The notes beneath the pieces are model-generated. The model had not been told where the DNA came from. It was given only the letters and a program-made list of their open reading frames with translations, and searched no databases. This document shows, piece by piece, positions 1 through 5,956 of a DNA stretch of 5,956 nt. Location of the stretch: positions 1 to 5,956 of the forward strand of contig JAQBVK010000160.1 of the NCBI GenBank assembly GCA_027623585.1, given 5' to 3'. The translations under genes and the position numbers were made by a program. This stretch comes from Planctomycetota bacterium (lineage in GTDB: Bacteria > Planctomycetota > UBA1135). How positions within the stretch are numbered: the first letter of the stretch is position 1; each line of letters opens with the position of its first letter.

Positions 1-1356
1 CTGTTCGGCGCAGCCCCCTTGCCGGGACCTGAGGCTTGCGCGGCCGAAATGCCGCGCGCCGCGCTCGCACGCCAAAGGCATCTCGACGACGAACCGGCGT
101 GGCGGCGGCTGCATGCGCGCAAGGATTTGCTCGACGCTTGCGTGCAGCGCGCCGCCGAGGTTCGCGCGGCGCACGCGCCTGAGTACTTCGTGGTGCTCGG
201 CATCGGCGGCTCGGCGCTGGGCAACGCTGCAATGACCGCCGCGCTGGCGCCGGTTTTGCAGGAATGGCGCCCGGCAGACGGCGCGCCCCGCGTGTTCGTG
301 CTCGACAACGTGGACCCGGACTGGCTTGGCGAGTTCTTCGAGGCCGTGCCGGGGGATCGCGTCCACTTCAACGTGATTTCGAAGTCGGGCGGCACCATCG
401 AGACCAGCGCGCAGTTTCTGCTCGCCTGGAAACTCGTCCGCGATGCGGTGGGCTCCGATCTGGAAGCGCGCACCCGCTTCACGATCACCACCGACCCCGC
501 CGGAGGACACTTCCGCGCGCTCTGTGACGAGCTCGGCTTCGCGACCTTGCCGGTTCCGCCCGGCGTCGGCGGCCGTTATTCCGTGCTCTCACCGGTCGGT
601 TTGTTCACGGCCGCGATGGGCGGCTTTGATCCGGCTTCGATGCTCGAAGGCGCGGCCAAAACCGACGCGCGTTTACGCGCAGCGCCGGCGGATCAGGATC
701 CCGCGTTGCTGTACGCGCTCGCGCACGTGATGCACATGCGGCAGGGGCGCAACAACCACGTTCATTTCGTGTACAGCCATCGCGCACGCCTGCTAGCCGC
801 TTGGTACCAACAACTCTGGGCCGAATCGCTCGGCAAGAAGCGCGATCGCGCGGGCAAGCTCGTCCACGTCGGGCCGACGCCGCTCGGAGCGGTCGGTGCC
901 ACCGATCAGCACAGTCAGGTCCAGCTCTATGCCGAAGGGCCGGACGACAAGGTCTATACCTTTCTCGCGCTGAATCGTTTCGGCCGCGAGCTCGCGGTGC
1001 CGCCGCCTTTTTCCGACTCGACCGCCTTCGCAATGTTGCGCGGACGCCGAATCGAAGAGTTGATGCACGCGGAGCGCGAGGGCACCGAAATCGCGCTCGC
1101 GCAGGTCGGGCGTCCGTGGTGCCGCATCGAGCTCTGCCAACTCGACGCCTTCCACCTCGGCGCTTACTTTCTCTTCATGGAAGTCGCGACCGCGTTGGCG
1201 GGCGAGTTGCTCGGAATCGACCCTTTCAATCAGCCGGGTGTCGAGGCGGGCAAGCGCAACGCGCTCGCGCTGATGCGGGCCGAGGGCTTCGAGGAGCTCG
1301 GCGCCGAACTCTTGGCAGCTCGCGCCGCTGCCGCGTCTTGGCGCGTCAGTTGTTGA
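1..1356 (+). CDS. pgi: Glucose-6-phosphate isomerase, 5' end probably outside the window
   Basis: Interconverts glucose-6-phosphate and fructose-6-phosphate in the cytoplasm (glycolysis/gluconeogenesis). Numbering from the TTG at 19 (445 residues to the TGA at 1354-1356): the sugar-phosphate (SIS) fold starts with VVLGIGGSALG (58-68), followed by the phosphate-binding SKSGGTIETS (121-130), the GVGGRYSVLSPVG signature (182-194), and a C-terminal signature at 397-412 (LLGIDPFNQPGVEAGK). Likely catalytic residues by family comparison are E269 (in WAESLGKK), H298 (in TDQHSQ) and K412. The length resembles the compact bacterial type of about 450 residues. The frame is open to base 1, and family members usually carry somewhat more sequence before GIGGS, so I annotate from the edge as 5'-partial. 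TTG 19 and ATG 49 are the only plausible internal starts, and neither has a clear ribosome binding site. The gene converges on the parvulin gene. Product very secure, start insecure. Confidence 0.95.
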   Translation: MFGAAPLPGPEACAAEMPRAALARQRHLDDEPAWRRLHARKDLLDACVQRAAEVRAAHAPEYFVVLGIGGSALGNAAMTAALAPVLQEWRPADGAPRVFVLDNVDPDWLGEFFEAVPGDRVHFNVISKSGGTIETSAQFLLAWKLVRDAVGSDLEARTRFTITTDPAGGHFRALCDELGFATLPVPPGVGGRYSVLSPVGLFTAAMGGFDPASMLEGAAKTDARLRAAPADQDPALLYALAHVMHMRQGRNNHVHFVYSHRARLLAAWYQQLWAESLGKKRDRAGKLVHVGPTPLGAVGATDQHSQVQLYAEGPDDKVYTFLALNRFGRELAVPPPFSDSTAFAMLRGRRIEELMHAEREGTEIALAQVGRPWCRIELCQLDAFHLGAYFLFMEVATALAGELLGIDPFNQPGVEAGKRNALALMRAEGFEELGAELLAARAAAASWRVSC

Positions 1357-1375
1357 TCGTTCCGGCGGCGGCCGA

Positions 1376-2722
1376 CTAACGCTCCACCGAATCCCAACGG
1401 GTGCGCAGGCCGATGCCATCGAGAAAGCGCGCTTGCGCTTCGTCATGGCGGGCCCGGCGGTACGCGGCGCGCAGAGCCGCAGGTTCCGGAGCCGGGTGCT
1501 CGGCGTGGACCCAGATCAGCGCCAAACCGCCCTGCACCGTGATCGGCCCGTGCAAGGTGCCGACCGGCGCCTCGAAGGATTCGCCGACCAACAGCGGATC
1601 CATTCCCGGTTCGATGCGATGCATCAGTCCGAGTTCTCCCTTGCGCCGCCGCGTCGGCTCGTGCTCGGAGTACTTGCCGGCGAGTTCGCCGAAGTCTGCG
1701 GCGGTGGAGACCTGCGCCGCCCAAGTCTTCAACTCTTCCGCGGCTTCCGCCAAGTTCAGATCCAATTCGCTGACCTTGTCGTCGCTCGCGTGCAGCATCA
1801 GCCACGACACCTCGCGCACCGCGCCGAGCTCGTCCTCGATTTCGCGGCGCTCGGCTTCAGGCAGCGCGTCGAACCACGCGTCGGACCAGACTTCGGCGGA
1901 GTACAGGCGCAGCCAGCCCGTCACGCGCAGTTCAGCGCCGGACAGCACGTCGTCGAGGCTGATGCCGCGCGCGGAAAGCAATCCTTCATAGGTGGCGCCC
2001 TGATAGTTCGGATTCTCGGCAACGCGCTGGCGTCGCCATTCAACTTCCTGGAGCAGGATCGAGTCCGCAAGAGCGATTCCGCGCTCTTTGCCCCACGCCG
2101 GCAACGCCTCCTCGAGCGCGCGTTGGCCGCCGAGTTCGCGCAGCCGCTCGGCGGGGGTGGTGCGCAAGAGCACCTCGCCCAATTCGGCGCGCGTGATGCG
2201 TTGGACGCCTGCGTCGATCACGAATTCCGGGGAGGCCGGCTTCGGGGACACCAGCAGCGTGGCGATGCGCTGGTCGCTCCACTCCTGCAGTTGCGCGGCG
2301 CTCACCGGCGCGTCCGCGGCGAGTTCGAGGTCGGCGCGCACCAACTGCTCGTGCAGCAGGGAATCGCCCAGCAACTTGCGGAACTCGGATTCGCTCATGC
2401 CGCGCGCCGCGAGTTCCTGCTTGAGCTTCATCCCGGCGTTCTCGAGCGCGAGCCGCGCTTCTTCAAAACGCGCATCCACAGCTGCCGAGCTCGCGCTGAA
2501 TCCGCGCGCCGCGGCCTCGGATTCGACCAGCCGGATCTGCAACAGGTGGCGCAGGGCCTCCTGCACCGCCTCATGTCCGCTTCCGAGCGAACTGCTGATC
2601 CATCCGCCGAACTCGGCGTCGGTCACGCTGCGTCCGTTCCAGGTCACCGCAACGCCTTGGGGCAGCGCCTCGGATTGCGGCGCGAAAACGGCGCCCATCA
2701 GGGCGAGCAGGCACGCGAGCAT
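1376..2722 (-). CDS. Exported SurA/PrsA-like parvulin-domain protein (putative periplasmic foldase)
   Basis: 448 residues, ATG at 2722-2720, TAG at 1378-1376. An in-frame TAA at 2734-2732 with no start codon between it and this ATG fixes the start. Residues 1-19 look like a signal peptide (hydrophobic 1-14, possible cleavage after SEA at 17-19), though its n-region lacks Lys/Arg. Residues 24-130 resemble the helical SurA N-domain; about 168-275 look like a second, similar helical module. Residues 303-409 match a PpiC/parvulin domain: strand REVSWLML, then FGELAGKYSEHEPTRRRKGELG (344-365, read in two parts) and a closing strand GLALIWV (399-405). Family role: folding chaperone or peptidyl-prolyl isomerase for envelope proteins. 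The usual active-site histidines in the first and last strands appear as W307 and A401, so catalysis is doubtful. It lies 35 nt downstream of the Clp gene on the same strand, probably co-transcribed. No strong ribosome binding site is visible. Confidence 0.82.
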   Translation of the reverse strand: MLACLLALMGAVFAPQSEALPQGVAVTWNGRSVTDAEFGGWISSSLGSGHEAVQEALRHLLQIRLVESEAAARGFSASSAAVDARFEEARLALENAGMKLKQELAARGMSESEFRKLLGDSLLHEQLVRADLELAADAPVSAAQLQEWSDQRIATLLVSPKPASPEFVIDAGVQRITRAELGEVLLRTTPAERLRELGGQRALEEALPAWGKERGIALADSILLQEVEWRRQRVAENPNYQGATYEGLLSARGISLDDVLSGAELRVTGWLRLYSAEVWSDAWFDALPEAERREIEDELGAVREVSWLMLHASDDKVSELDLNLAEAAEELKTWAAQVSTAADFGELAGKYSEHEPTRRRKGELGLMHRIEPGMDPLLVGESFEAPVGTLHGPITVQGGLALIWVHAEHPAPEPAALRAAYRRARHDEAQARFLDGIGLRTRWDSVER

Positions 2723-2757
2723 GGCGGCATATTAACCGCGATGCGAGCCGATTCTCC

Positions 2758-4041
2758 TCAGGCGGCTTTGCGTTCCAGGATCACGCGTCCGGCGGCCCAA
2801 CGCGCCAGGACTACGCTTCCGCGCGGCACGCTGCCTTCGAGCACCGCCAAGGACAGCGGCTCTTCGACCATCCGCGCGAGGGTGCGCCGCAGTTCGCGGG
2901 CGCCGTAGTCCTCGCTGTAGCCCTGCGCCGCCAATGCCTGCTTCAGGCGCGGGGTCCAGCGCAGCTCCACGCCGGCGCGCTTCATCCTTTCGGCGAGGCG
3001 CGTGAGCTGCAGCTCGGCGATGCGCACGCAGTGCGCGGGTAGCAGGGCGCGGAAACCGAGTACGCCGTCGAGGCGATTGAGCAGTTCCGGCTTGAAGCTG
3101 CGTTTCAAAGCCTCTTGGGTGATCGCGTCGAAGTCTTCCGCCGCGAGCGTGGCGTCGCGCCCGAAGCCGACGCGGCTCTGCGCCGCTTCGTAGTCCATGG
3201 TGCCGACGTTGCTGGTCAACAGCACCAACGCGTGCCTGAAGGACACGGTATTGCCCTTCGAGTCGGTGAGGCGGCCCTCATCCAGGATCTGCAGCAACAT
3301 ATTATGAAGCTTTTCGTGGCCCTTCTCGACTTCGTCGAAGAGCACGATCGCGGACGGGTCCTTCAGCATCGCCTCGGTGAGCTGACCGCCCTCGTTGTGC
3401 CCGACGTAGCCCGGCGGCGCGCCGATCAACTTCGCGGTTTCGTGCGGAAGCGCGAATTCACTGCAGTCGATGCGCACCAGCGGATTGCCGGGGAACAGAT
3501 GGCGCTGGAGCGCCTTGGCGAGCTCAGTCTTGCCGGTGCCGGTGCGGCCCACCAGCAGGAAGGTGCCGATCGGACGCTCCGGATCGGAGAGTCCGGCGGC
3601 GGCTTTGCGCACGGAGCGCGTGATGGCTTCGATCGCGTCGTCCTGTCCGATGATCTCGGAAAGGAGTGAGTTCTGAAGCCCGCGCGCGCGCTCGGCGAGC
3701 GCTTCGGTGCGCGCTTCCTCGCTTGCCGCGCTGCTGGCATCCGCAGGCAGAGCCACGGAGTGAATCTCCAGCGCGGGGTTTACGTCGACGCAGATCTGGT
3801 AGAGCAGATCCTCCGCAGCGACGGTGTCCTCCGGATAGATCGCGCGGATGCGCGGGAGCACTTCTTCGTCGATGCCGATCACGCAGGTGCGGACGACCAA
3901 GCGCCGGTACGCGCGTCGGCTGGGCGGCCCGTCGCAGGCTTGCAGCGCTGCCGCGGACTCTTCCGGGCTGACCACGCGAACACGGATGAAAGCGTCGATC
4001 AGGTCGAAGTATTTGAAGACGATCCCTTTTCCGGCGGCCAT
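2758..4041 (-). CDS. Single-ring Clp/Hsp100-type AAA+ ATPase with unrecognised N-domain
   Basis: 427 residues from the ATG at 4041-4039 to the TGA at 2760-2758. It is a hexameric-type ATP-driven protein unfoldase, presumably cytoplasmic. Residues 128-340 form a AAA+ module closest to the second module of ClpA/ClpB/ClpC: Walker A GRTGTGKT (165-172), substrate pore loop GAPPGYVGH (207-215), Walker B IVLFDEVEK (232-240), sensor 1 LLTSN (274-278) and arginine finger R323 in FKPELLNRLD. The C-terminal small domain carries sensor 2 in YGARELRR (379-386). VGF at 291-293 sits where ClpC/ClpA carry the ClpP-docking tripeptide. There is no Clp N-domain repeat and no first AAA+ module; instead residues 1-125 are unrecognised. 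The frame stays open upstream to 4311, but that would run through the divergent kinase gene. I chose 4041 because AGGA precedes it at 7 nt. ATG at 4077, adding 12 residues, is the main alternative. First gene of a pair with the parvulin gene. Confidence 0.9.
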   Translation of the reverse strand: MAAGKGIVFKYFDLIDAFIRVRVVSPEESAAALQACDGPPSRRAYRRLVVRTCVIGIDEEVLPRIRAIYPEDTVAAEDLLYQICVDVNPALEIHSVALPADASSAASEEARTEALAERARGLQNSLLSEIIGQDDAIEAITRSVRKAAAGLSDPERPIGTFLLVGRTGTGKTELAKALQRHLFPGNPLVRIDCSEFALPHETAKLIGAPPGYVGHNEGGQLTEAMLKDPSAIVLFDEVEKGHEKLHNMLLQILDEGRLTDSKGNTVSFRHALVLLTSNVGTMDYEAAQSRVGFGRDATLAAEDFDAITQEALKRSFKPELLNRLDGVLGFRALLPAHCVRIAELQLTRLAERMKRAGVELRWTPRLKQALAAQGYSEDYGARELRRTLARMVEEPLSLAVLEGSVPRGSVVLARWAAGRVILERKAA

Positions 4042-4117
4042 GTGTTGATCCTGAGGGGCATTGAGCCAACGTCCCATCGGCCTTCCGTGTCCAGGTCTTG
4101 AGTCCGGGGTCGCTACG
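4042..4117. promoter_or_regulatory. Divergent intergenic region, presumed promoters for both strands
   Basis: About 76 nt separate the chosen start of the Clp-type gene (- strand) from the kinase start (+ strand). Both transcription units must begin in or near this stretch unless their promoters lie inside the opposite gene. I find no convincing -35/-10 pair on either strand, no inverted repeat that stands out as an operator, and no riboswitch-like structure. The assignment rests on gene arrangement alone. Confidence 0.3.
4049..4052 (-). promoter_or_regulatory. Ribosome binding site of the Clp-type gene
   Basis: On the - strand AGGA lies 7 nt before the ATG at 4041-4039. This decides the start over the upstream in-frame ATG at 4077, whose GGAAGG (4086-4081) ends only 3 nt before the codon. 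Any start further upstream would lie within or beyond the divergent kinase gene. Confidence 0.5.
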
Positions 4118-5125
4118 ATGCCGCCGATGGGCTCCGCGAGCGCGCATCCGCAGGCGGACCAGGAGTTCCTGGCGGCGCTGGTGCACCGGGGCTGGCTTGG
4201 GCGCGAGCAGGCCCGGACCGTGCTGGAGGCCGCCACGCTGGCCGAAGGCCTGCAAGCGGCGGTCGGATGGGACTCGAAGCAACAGTCTTGGCTGCGCCGC
4301 ACCCGTGGCATGCAGACGCCAGAAATTCCGGGTTATCGCATCGGCGAGCGCCTCGGAGCGGGCGGGACCGCTGAAGTTTGGGCGGCGCAACGGGAGAAGG
4401 ATTTTGCGCGAGTTGCCCTCAAGATCCAGTTGCCTGCGCTAGCCCGGGATCCGATCGCCACCCAACGCTTCGTCGAGGAATCGAAGGTGCTGCAGAGCCT
4501 CGAGTTGCCGGGTGTGGTGCGCTGTTTCCGCGCCTTCCGCTTTCTCGGCCTCTGCATCCTCGAACTCGAACGCGTGGCCGGCCGCACCCTCGAGGAAGAA
4601 CTCGCCGACGGTCGCGCCTATGCGGAGCGCGAAGCCTTGGCGATCGTGTTGCAGGTCGCGCGCACGCTGGAAGGCTTGCGGCAGGCCGGCGTCGTGCACC
4701 GCGACCTCAAGCCCGGCAACTTGATGATCACCGCCGACGGCAAGGTGAAGTTGATCGACCTCGGTTTCGCCGGACGCGGCGCGGACGTGAAGGCTGCCGC
4801 AGGCACCACGCTGGGCACCCCGGCTTATCTCGCGCCGGAACAAGCGCGCGGTGACTCCGATCTCGACGCGCGCGCCGACATCTACTCGCTTGGCGCGACG
4901 CTTTACCACCTGGTGTTCGGCCGTCTGCCCTTTGAAGCCTCGAATGATGAAGAAATGTTGCGCAAGCAAGTGCTGGCCGGCCTCGACGGCTCCGCGCTGA
5001 AAGGCGGACGCGTTTCGCCGGCGCTGCACTACTTCCTCGAGAAGATGATGGCCAAGGACCGCGAAGTGAGGTATCCCACGCCCGCCGCACTCGCGCTGGA
5101 TCTCGAGGCGCACTTGGCGCGTTGA
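4118..5125 (+). CDS. Hanks-type Ser/Thr protein kinase, soluble, with short N-terminal helical region
   Basis: 335 residues from the ATG at 4118. It transfers phosphate from ATP to Ser/Thr of protein substrates; the target is not visible here. The kinase domain spans about 73-335: Gly-rich loop GERLGAGGTAEVW (76-88), ATP-binding Lys K102 in VALKI, helix-C Glu at 120/121, catalytic loop HRDLKPGN (194-201; D196, K198, N201), metal-binding DLG (214-216) in place of DFG, activation segment ending in YLAPEQ (237-242), and DIYSLG (254-259). All residues needed for catalysis are present. Residues about 15-65 form a helical segment (EFLAALVHRGWLGREQ and on) of a kind seen before the kinase domain in some large-genome bacteria. 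There is no transmembrane segment and no PASTA or other sensor domain; the protein ends at the end of the kinase fold. ATG 4127 or TTG 4061 are alternative starts; the ribosome binding site (GGGG, 4106-4109) is weak. First gene of a + strand operon. Confidence 0.93.
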   Translation: MPPMGSASAHPQADQEFLAALVHRGWLGREQARTVLEAATLAEGLQAAVGWDSKQQSWLRRTRGMQTPEIPGYRIGERLGAGGTAEVWAAQREKDFARVALKIQLPALARDPIATQRFVEESKVLQSLELPGVVRCFRAFRFLGLCILELERVAGRTLEEELADGRAYAEREALAIVLQVARTLEGLRQAGVVHRDLKPGNLMITADGKVKLIDLGFAGRGADVKAAAGTTLGTPAYLAPEQARGDSDLDARADIYSLGATLYHLVFGRLPFEASNDEEMLRKQVLAGLDGSALKGGRVSPALHYFLEKMMAKDREVRYPTPAALALDLEAHLAR

Positions 5126-5796
5126 TTGCGGCGCCCGACTTCGTGTTCGCATGCCACCGTTGCGGCCTCTGCTGCCGCGCGGGTCACGGGCGAGTTTGGG
5201 TCGAGGCGGAGGATCTTCCCGCGCTTGCGGAAGCCTGCGGCGAAAGCGAGGCCTCCTTCACCGCGCGGCGAGTGCTCGTGGACGAGGGACGCCTGTCGCT
5301 GCGCGAGCGCGCCGATGGATGCTGCACCTTGTTGGAGGATGGCAATCAGTGCCGGGCCTACGAGGCCCGCCCCGCGCAGTGCCGCAGTTTCCCGTACTGG
5401 CCCGAGATCCTGAGCGGCGGCGCGGCGTTGGACGCCGCAGCCGGAATGTGCCCCGGCATCCAGCGCATCCCGGAGCGCGCGCTCGCTGAAAACGTGCTTC
5501 CGCGTGCGGCGACCCTGATTCTGAAGGCGTCCGTCGCGCCGACTCAGCCCGACGCGAGGGGGGAGCGCTGGCTCTGCTCCTTGGAAGCAGATCTGGAGCT
5601 TGCCGGCTGGTTGCCACCTTCGGGCCGGCATGGCGGTCTCGACCAAACCGCGCGCCGGCAACTCGAAAACCTGGCCGCCGCTACGGGCTATCCGTGGTCG
5701 ACGGGTCCTGCGACGCGCTTCTTCGCCGAGCGCGCCGCCGGCTGGCAAGCGTTGCGCGGCGGCGCGCCGCGCTTGGCGTCGGATCCCCAAGAATGA
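5122..5796 (+). CDS. YkgJ-type cysteine-cluster protein (CxxCxxCC, putative Zn/Fe-chelating)
   Basis: 224 residues, starting at TTG 5122, whose TTGA overlaps the kinase stop by 4 nt and implies translational coupling. The only other early start, GTG 5143, is just three residues before the first cluster cysteine. Residues 11-18 read CHRCGLCC, the family hallmark. They are followed by C67/C68, C77 (NQCRAYEARP), C87 (AQCRSFPYW) and C110 (GMCPGI), so the full cysteine set of the family (PF03692 type) is present. Such proteins are thought to bind zinc or an iron cluster, but no general biochemical role is established. Residues about 120-224 form a C-terminal extension beyond the metal-binding core, with one more cysteine (C152) and aromatic residues. 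No signal peptide or membrane segment, so cytoplasmic. Placed directly after a kinase, it could be a partner, a substrate or merely co-expressed. Family assignment is strong; function is unknown. Confidence 0.88.
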   Translation: MIAAPDFVFACHRCGLCCRAGHGRVWVEAEDLPALAEACGESEASFTARRVLVDEGRLSLRERADGCCTLLEDGNQCRAYEARPAQCRSFPYWPEILSGGAALDAAAGMCPGIQRIPERALAENVLPRAATLILKASVAPTQPDARGERWLCSLEADLELAGWLPPSGRHGGLDQTARRQLENLAAATGYPWSTGPATRFFAERAAGWQALRGGAPRLASDPQE

Positions 5797-5956
5797 AGAG
5801 TTTCTCGCTGCTCGCCGCGGCGCTGGCGCTCGCCGCGCTGGCTTGGTTTCTGTTCGGGCGCACGCCGCCCGCCGACACCGACCCGCAGCCGGACGATCCT
5901 CCGCCGCTGCGGCGCGAGCATGCGGATCCCGACGGGGTGCGGACGCCGGATCCCGG
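5793..5956 (+). CDS. N-terminus of a membrane-anchored or secreted protein, truncated by the window edge
   Basis: An ATG at 5793 overlaps the stop of the cysteine-cluster gene (ATGA, 5793-5796), and the frame stays open to the end, giving 54 complete codons. It begins MKSF, followed by a hydrophobic stretch of Leu/Ala/Phe/Trp (about residues 5-21), then FGR and a Pro/Asp-rich segment (TPPADTDPQPDDPPPL, 24-39). This is typical of a signal peptide or single-pass N-terminal anchor followed by a disordered extracytoplasmic linker. No clean cleavage site is visible, so an uncleaved anchor is somewhat more likely. The downstream domain lies outside the window and its function cannot be stated. The 4-nt overlap and shared strand make it the likely third member of the kinase operon. 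The ribosome binding site is weak, consistent with coupling. Confidence 0.65.
   Translation, partial: MKSFSLLAAALALAALAWFLFGRTPPADTDPQPDDPPPLRREHADPDGVRTPDP

Noticed and set aside
1357..1375. Possible bidirectional terminator between the convergent pgi and parvulin genes.
   Set aside because: The 19-nt gap has a small GC palindrome (CGGCCG) but no stem of useful length and no T-tract on either strand.
793..1446. - strand open frame of 217 codons opposite the end of pgi.
   Set aside because: It covers the pgi signature and catalytic residues on the other strand, and itself overlaps the end of the parvulin gene; it is a shadow frame.
1433..2908. Long + strand open frame (491 codons) antisense to the parvulin gene.
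   Set aside because: It is a shadow of GC-rich codon bias. The opposite strand has a signal peptide, a parvulin domain and an operon position, while this frame has a low-complexity Arg/Gln/Phe-rich product without recognisable motifs and runs into the 3' end of the Clp gene.
4061..4117. TTG at 4061 as the kinase start (19 extra residues).
   Set aside because: No ribosome binding site is evident, it would overlap the leader of the Clp gene, and the ATG at 4118 leaves all recognisable parts of the protein intact.
4042..4311. N-terminal extension of the Clp-type protein by 90 residues.
   Set aside because: It would overlap the divergent kinase gene by nearly 200 nt, the sequence is Arg/Ser/Cys-rich like a shadow frame, and a start with AGGA at good spacing exists at 4041.
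4439..5152. - strand open frame of 237 codons opposite the kinase.
   Set aside because: It lies fully within the kinase gene, whose catalytic motifs are intact; the antisense product has no motifs.
5029..5790. - strand open frame of 253 codons opposite the cysteine-cluster gene.
   Set aside because: The + strand frame carries the complete cysteine signature and couples to its neighbours; the antisense product is Arg/Ala-rich shadow sequence.

Overview
The window is GC-rich (roughly two-thirds G+C by eye) and densely coding, with short intergenic gaps and at least one TTG start. The gene set suits a Gram-negative-type bacterium with a large GC-rich genome: an exported SurA/parvulin-like protein, a Hanks-type Ser/Thr kinase with an N-terminal helical segment, and a CxxCxxCC cysteine-cluster protein. 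Planctomycetota or Myxococcota-like lineages are plausible, but nothing here fixes the taxon. I see no rRNA, tRNA, CRISPR, insertion sequence or att-like repeat.

Layout. On the left is a + strand glucose-6-phosphate isomerase (pgi), open to the window edge and probably missing its first codons. It converges, with a 19-nt gap, on a - strand pair: a single-ring Clp-type AAA+ ATPase (upstream gene) followed after 35 nt by an exported SurA/parvulin-like foldase (downstream gene). Divergent from the Clp gene, across a short gap of about 76 nt, a + strand cluster begins. It contains a soluble Ser/Thr protein kinase, a YkgJ-type cysteine-cluster protein whose TTG start overlaps the kinase stop by 4 nt, and a membrane-anchored or secreted protein whose ATG overlaps the cysteine-cluster stop by 4 nt and which runs off the right edge.

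How the genes may work together. pgi is ordinary central metabolism and is probably unrelated to the rest. The - strand pair combines a protein unfoldase with an envelope foldase, which fits protein quality control, although the two products act in different compartments. The kinase, cysteine-cluster protein and anchored protein look translationally coupled and are probably made together. A shared process with the divergent Clp gene is inference from position only.

The most interesting points are: (a) the Clp protein has only the second AAA+ module of ClpA/ClpC, behind an unrecognised N-domain of about 125 residues, and keeps a VGF tripeptide where ClpC/ClpA carry their ClpP-docking loop; (b) the parvulin domain seems to have lost both conserved active-site histidines and sits behind what looks like a duplicated SurA-N-like module; (c) the compact kinase/cysteine-cluster/anchored-protein operon.
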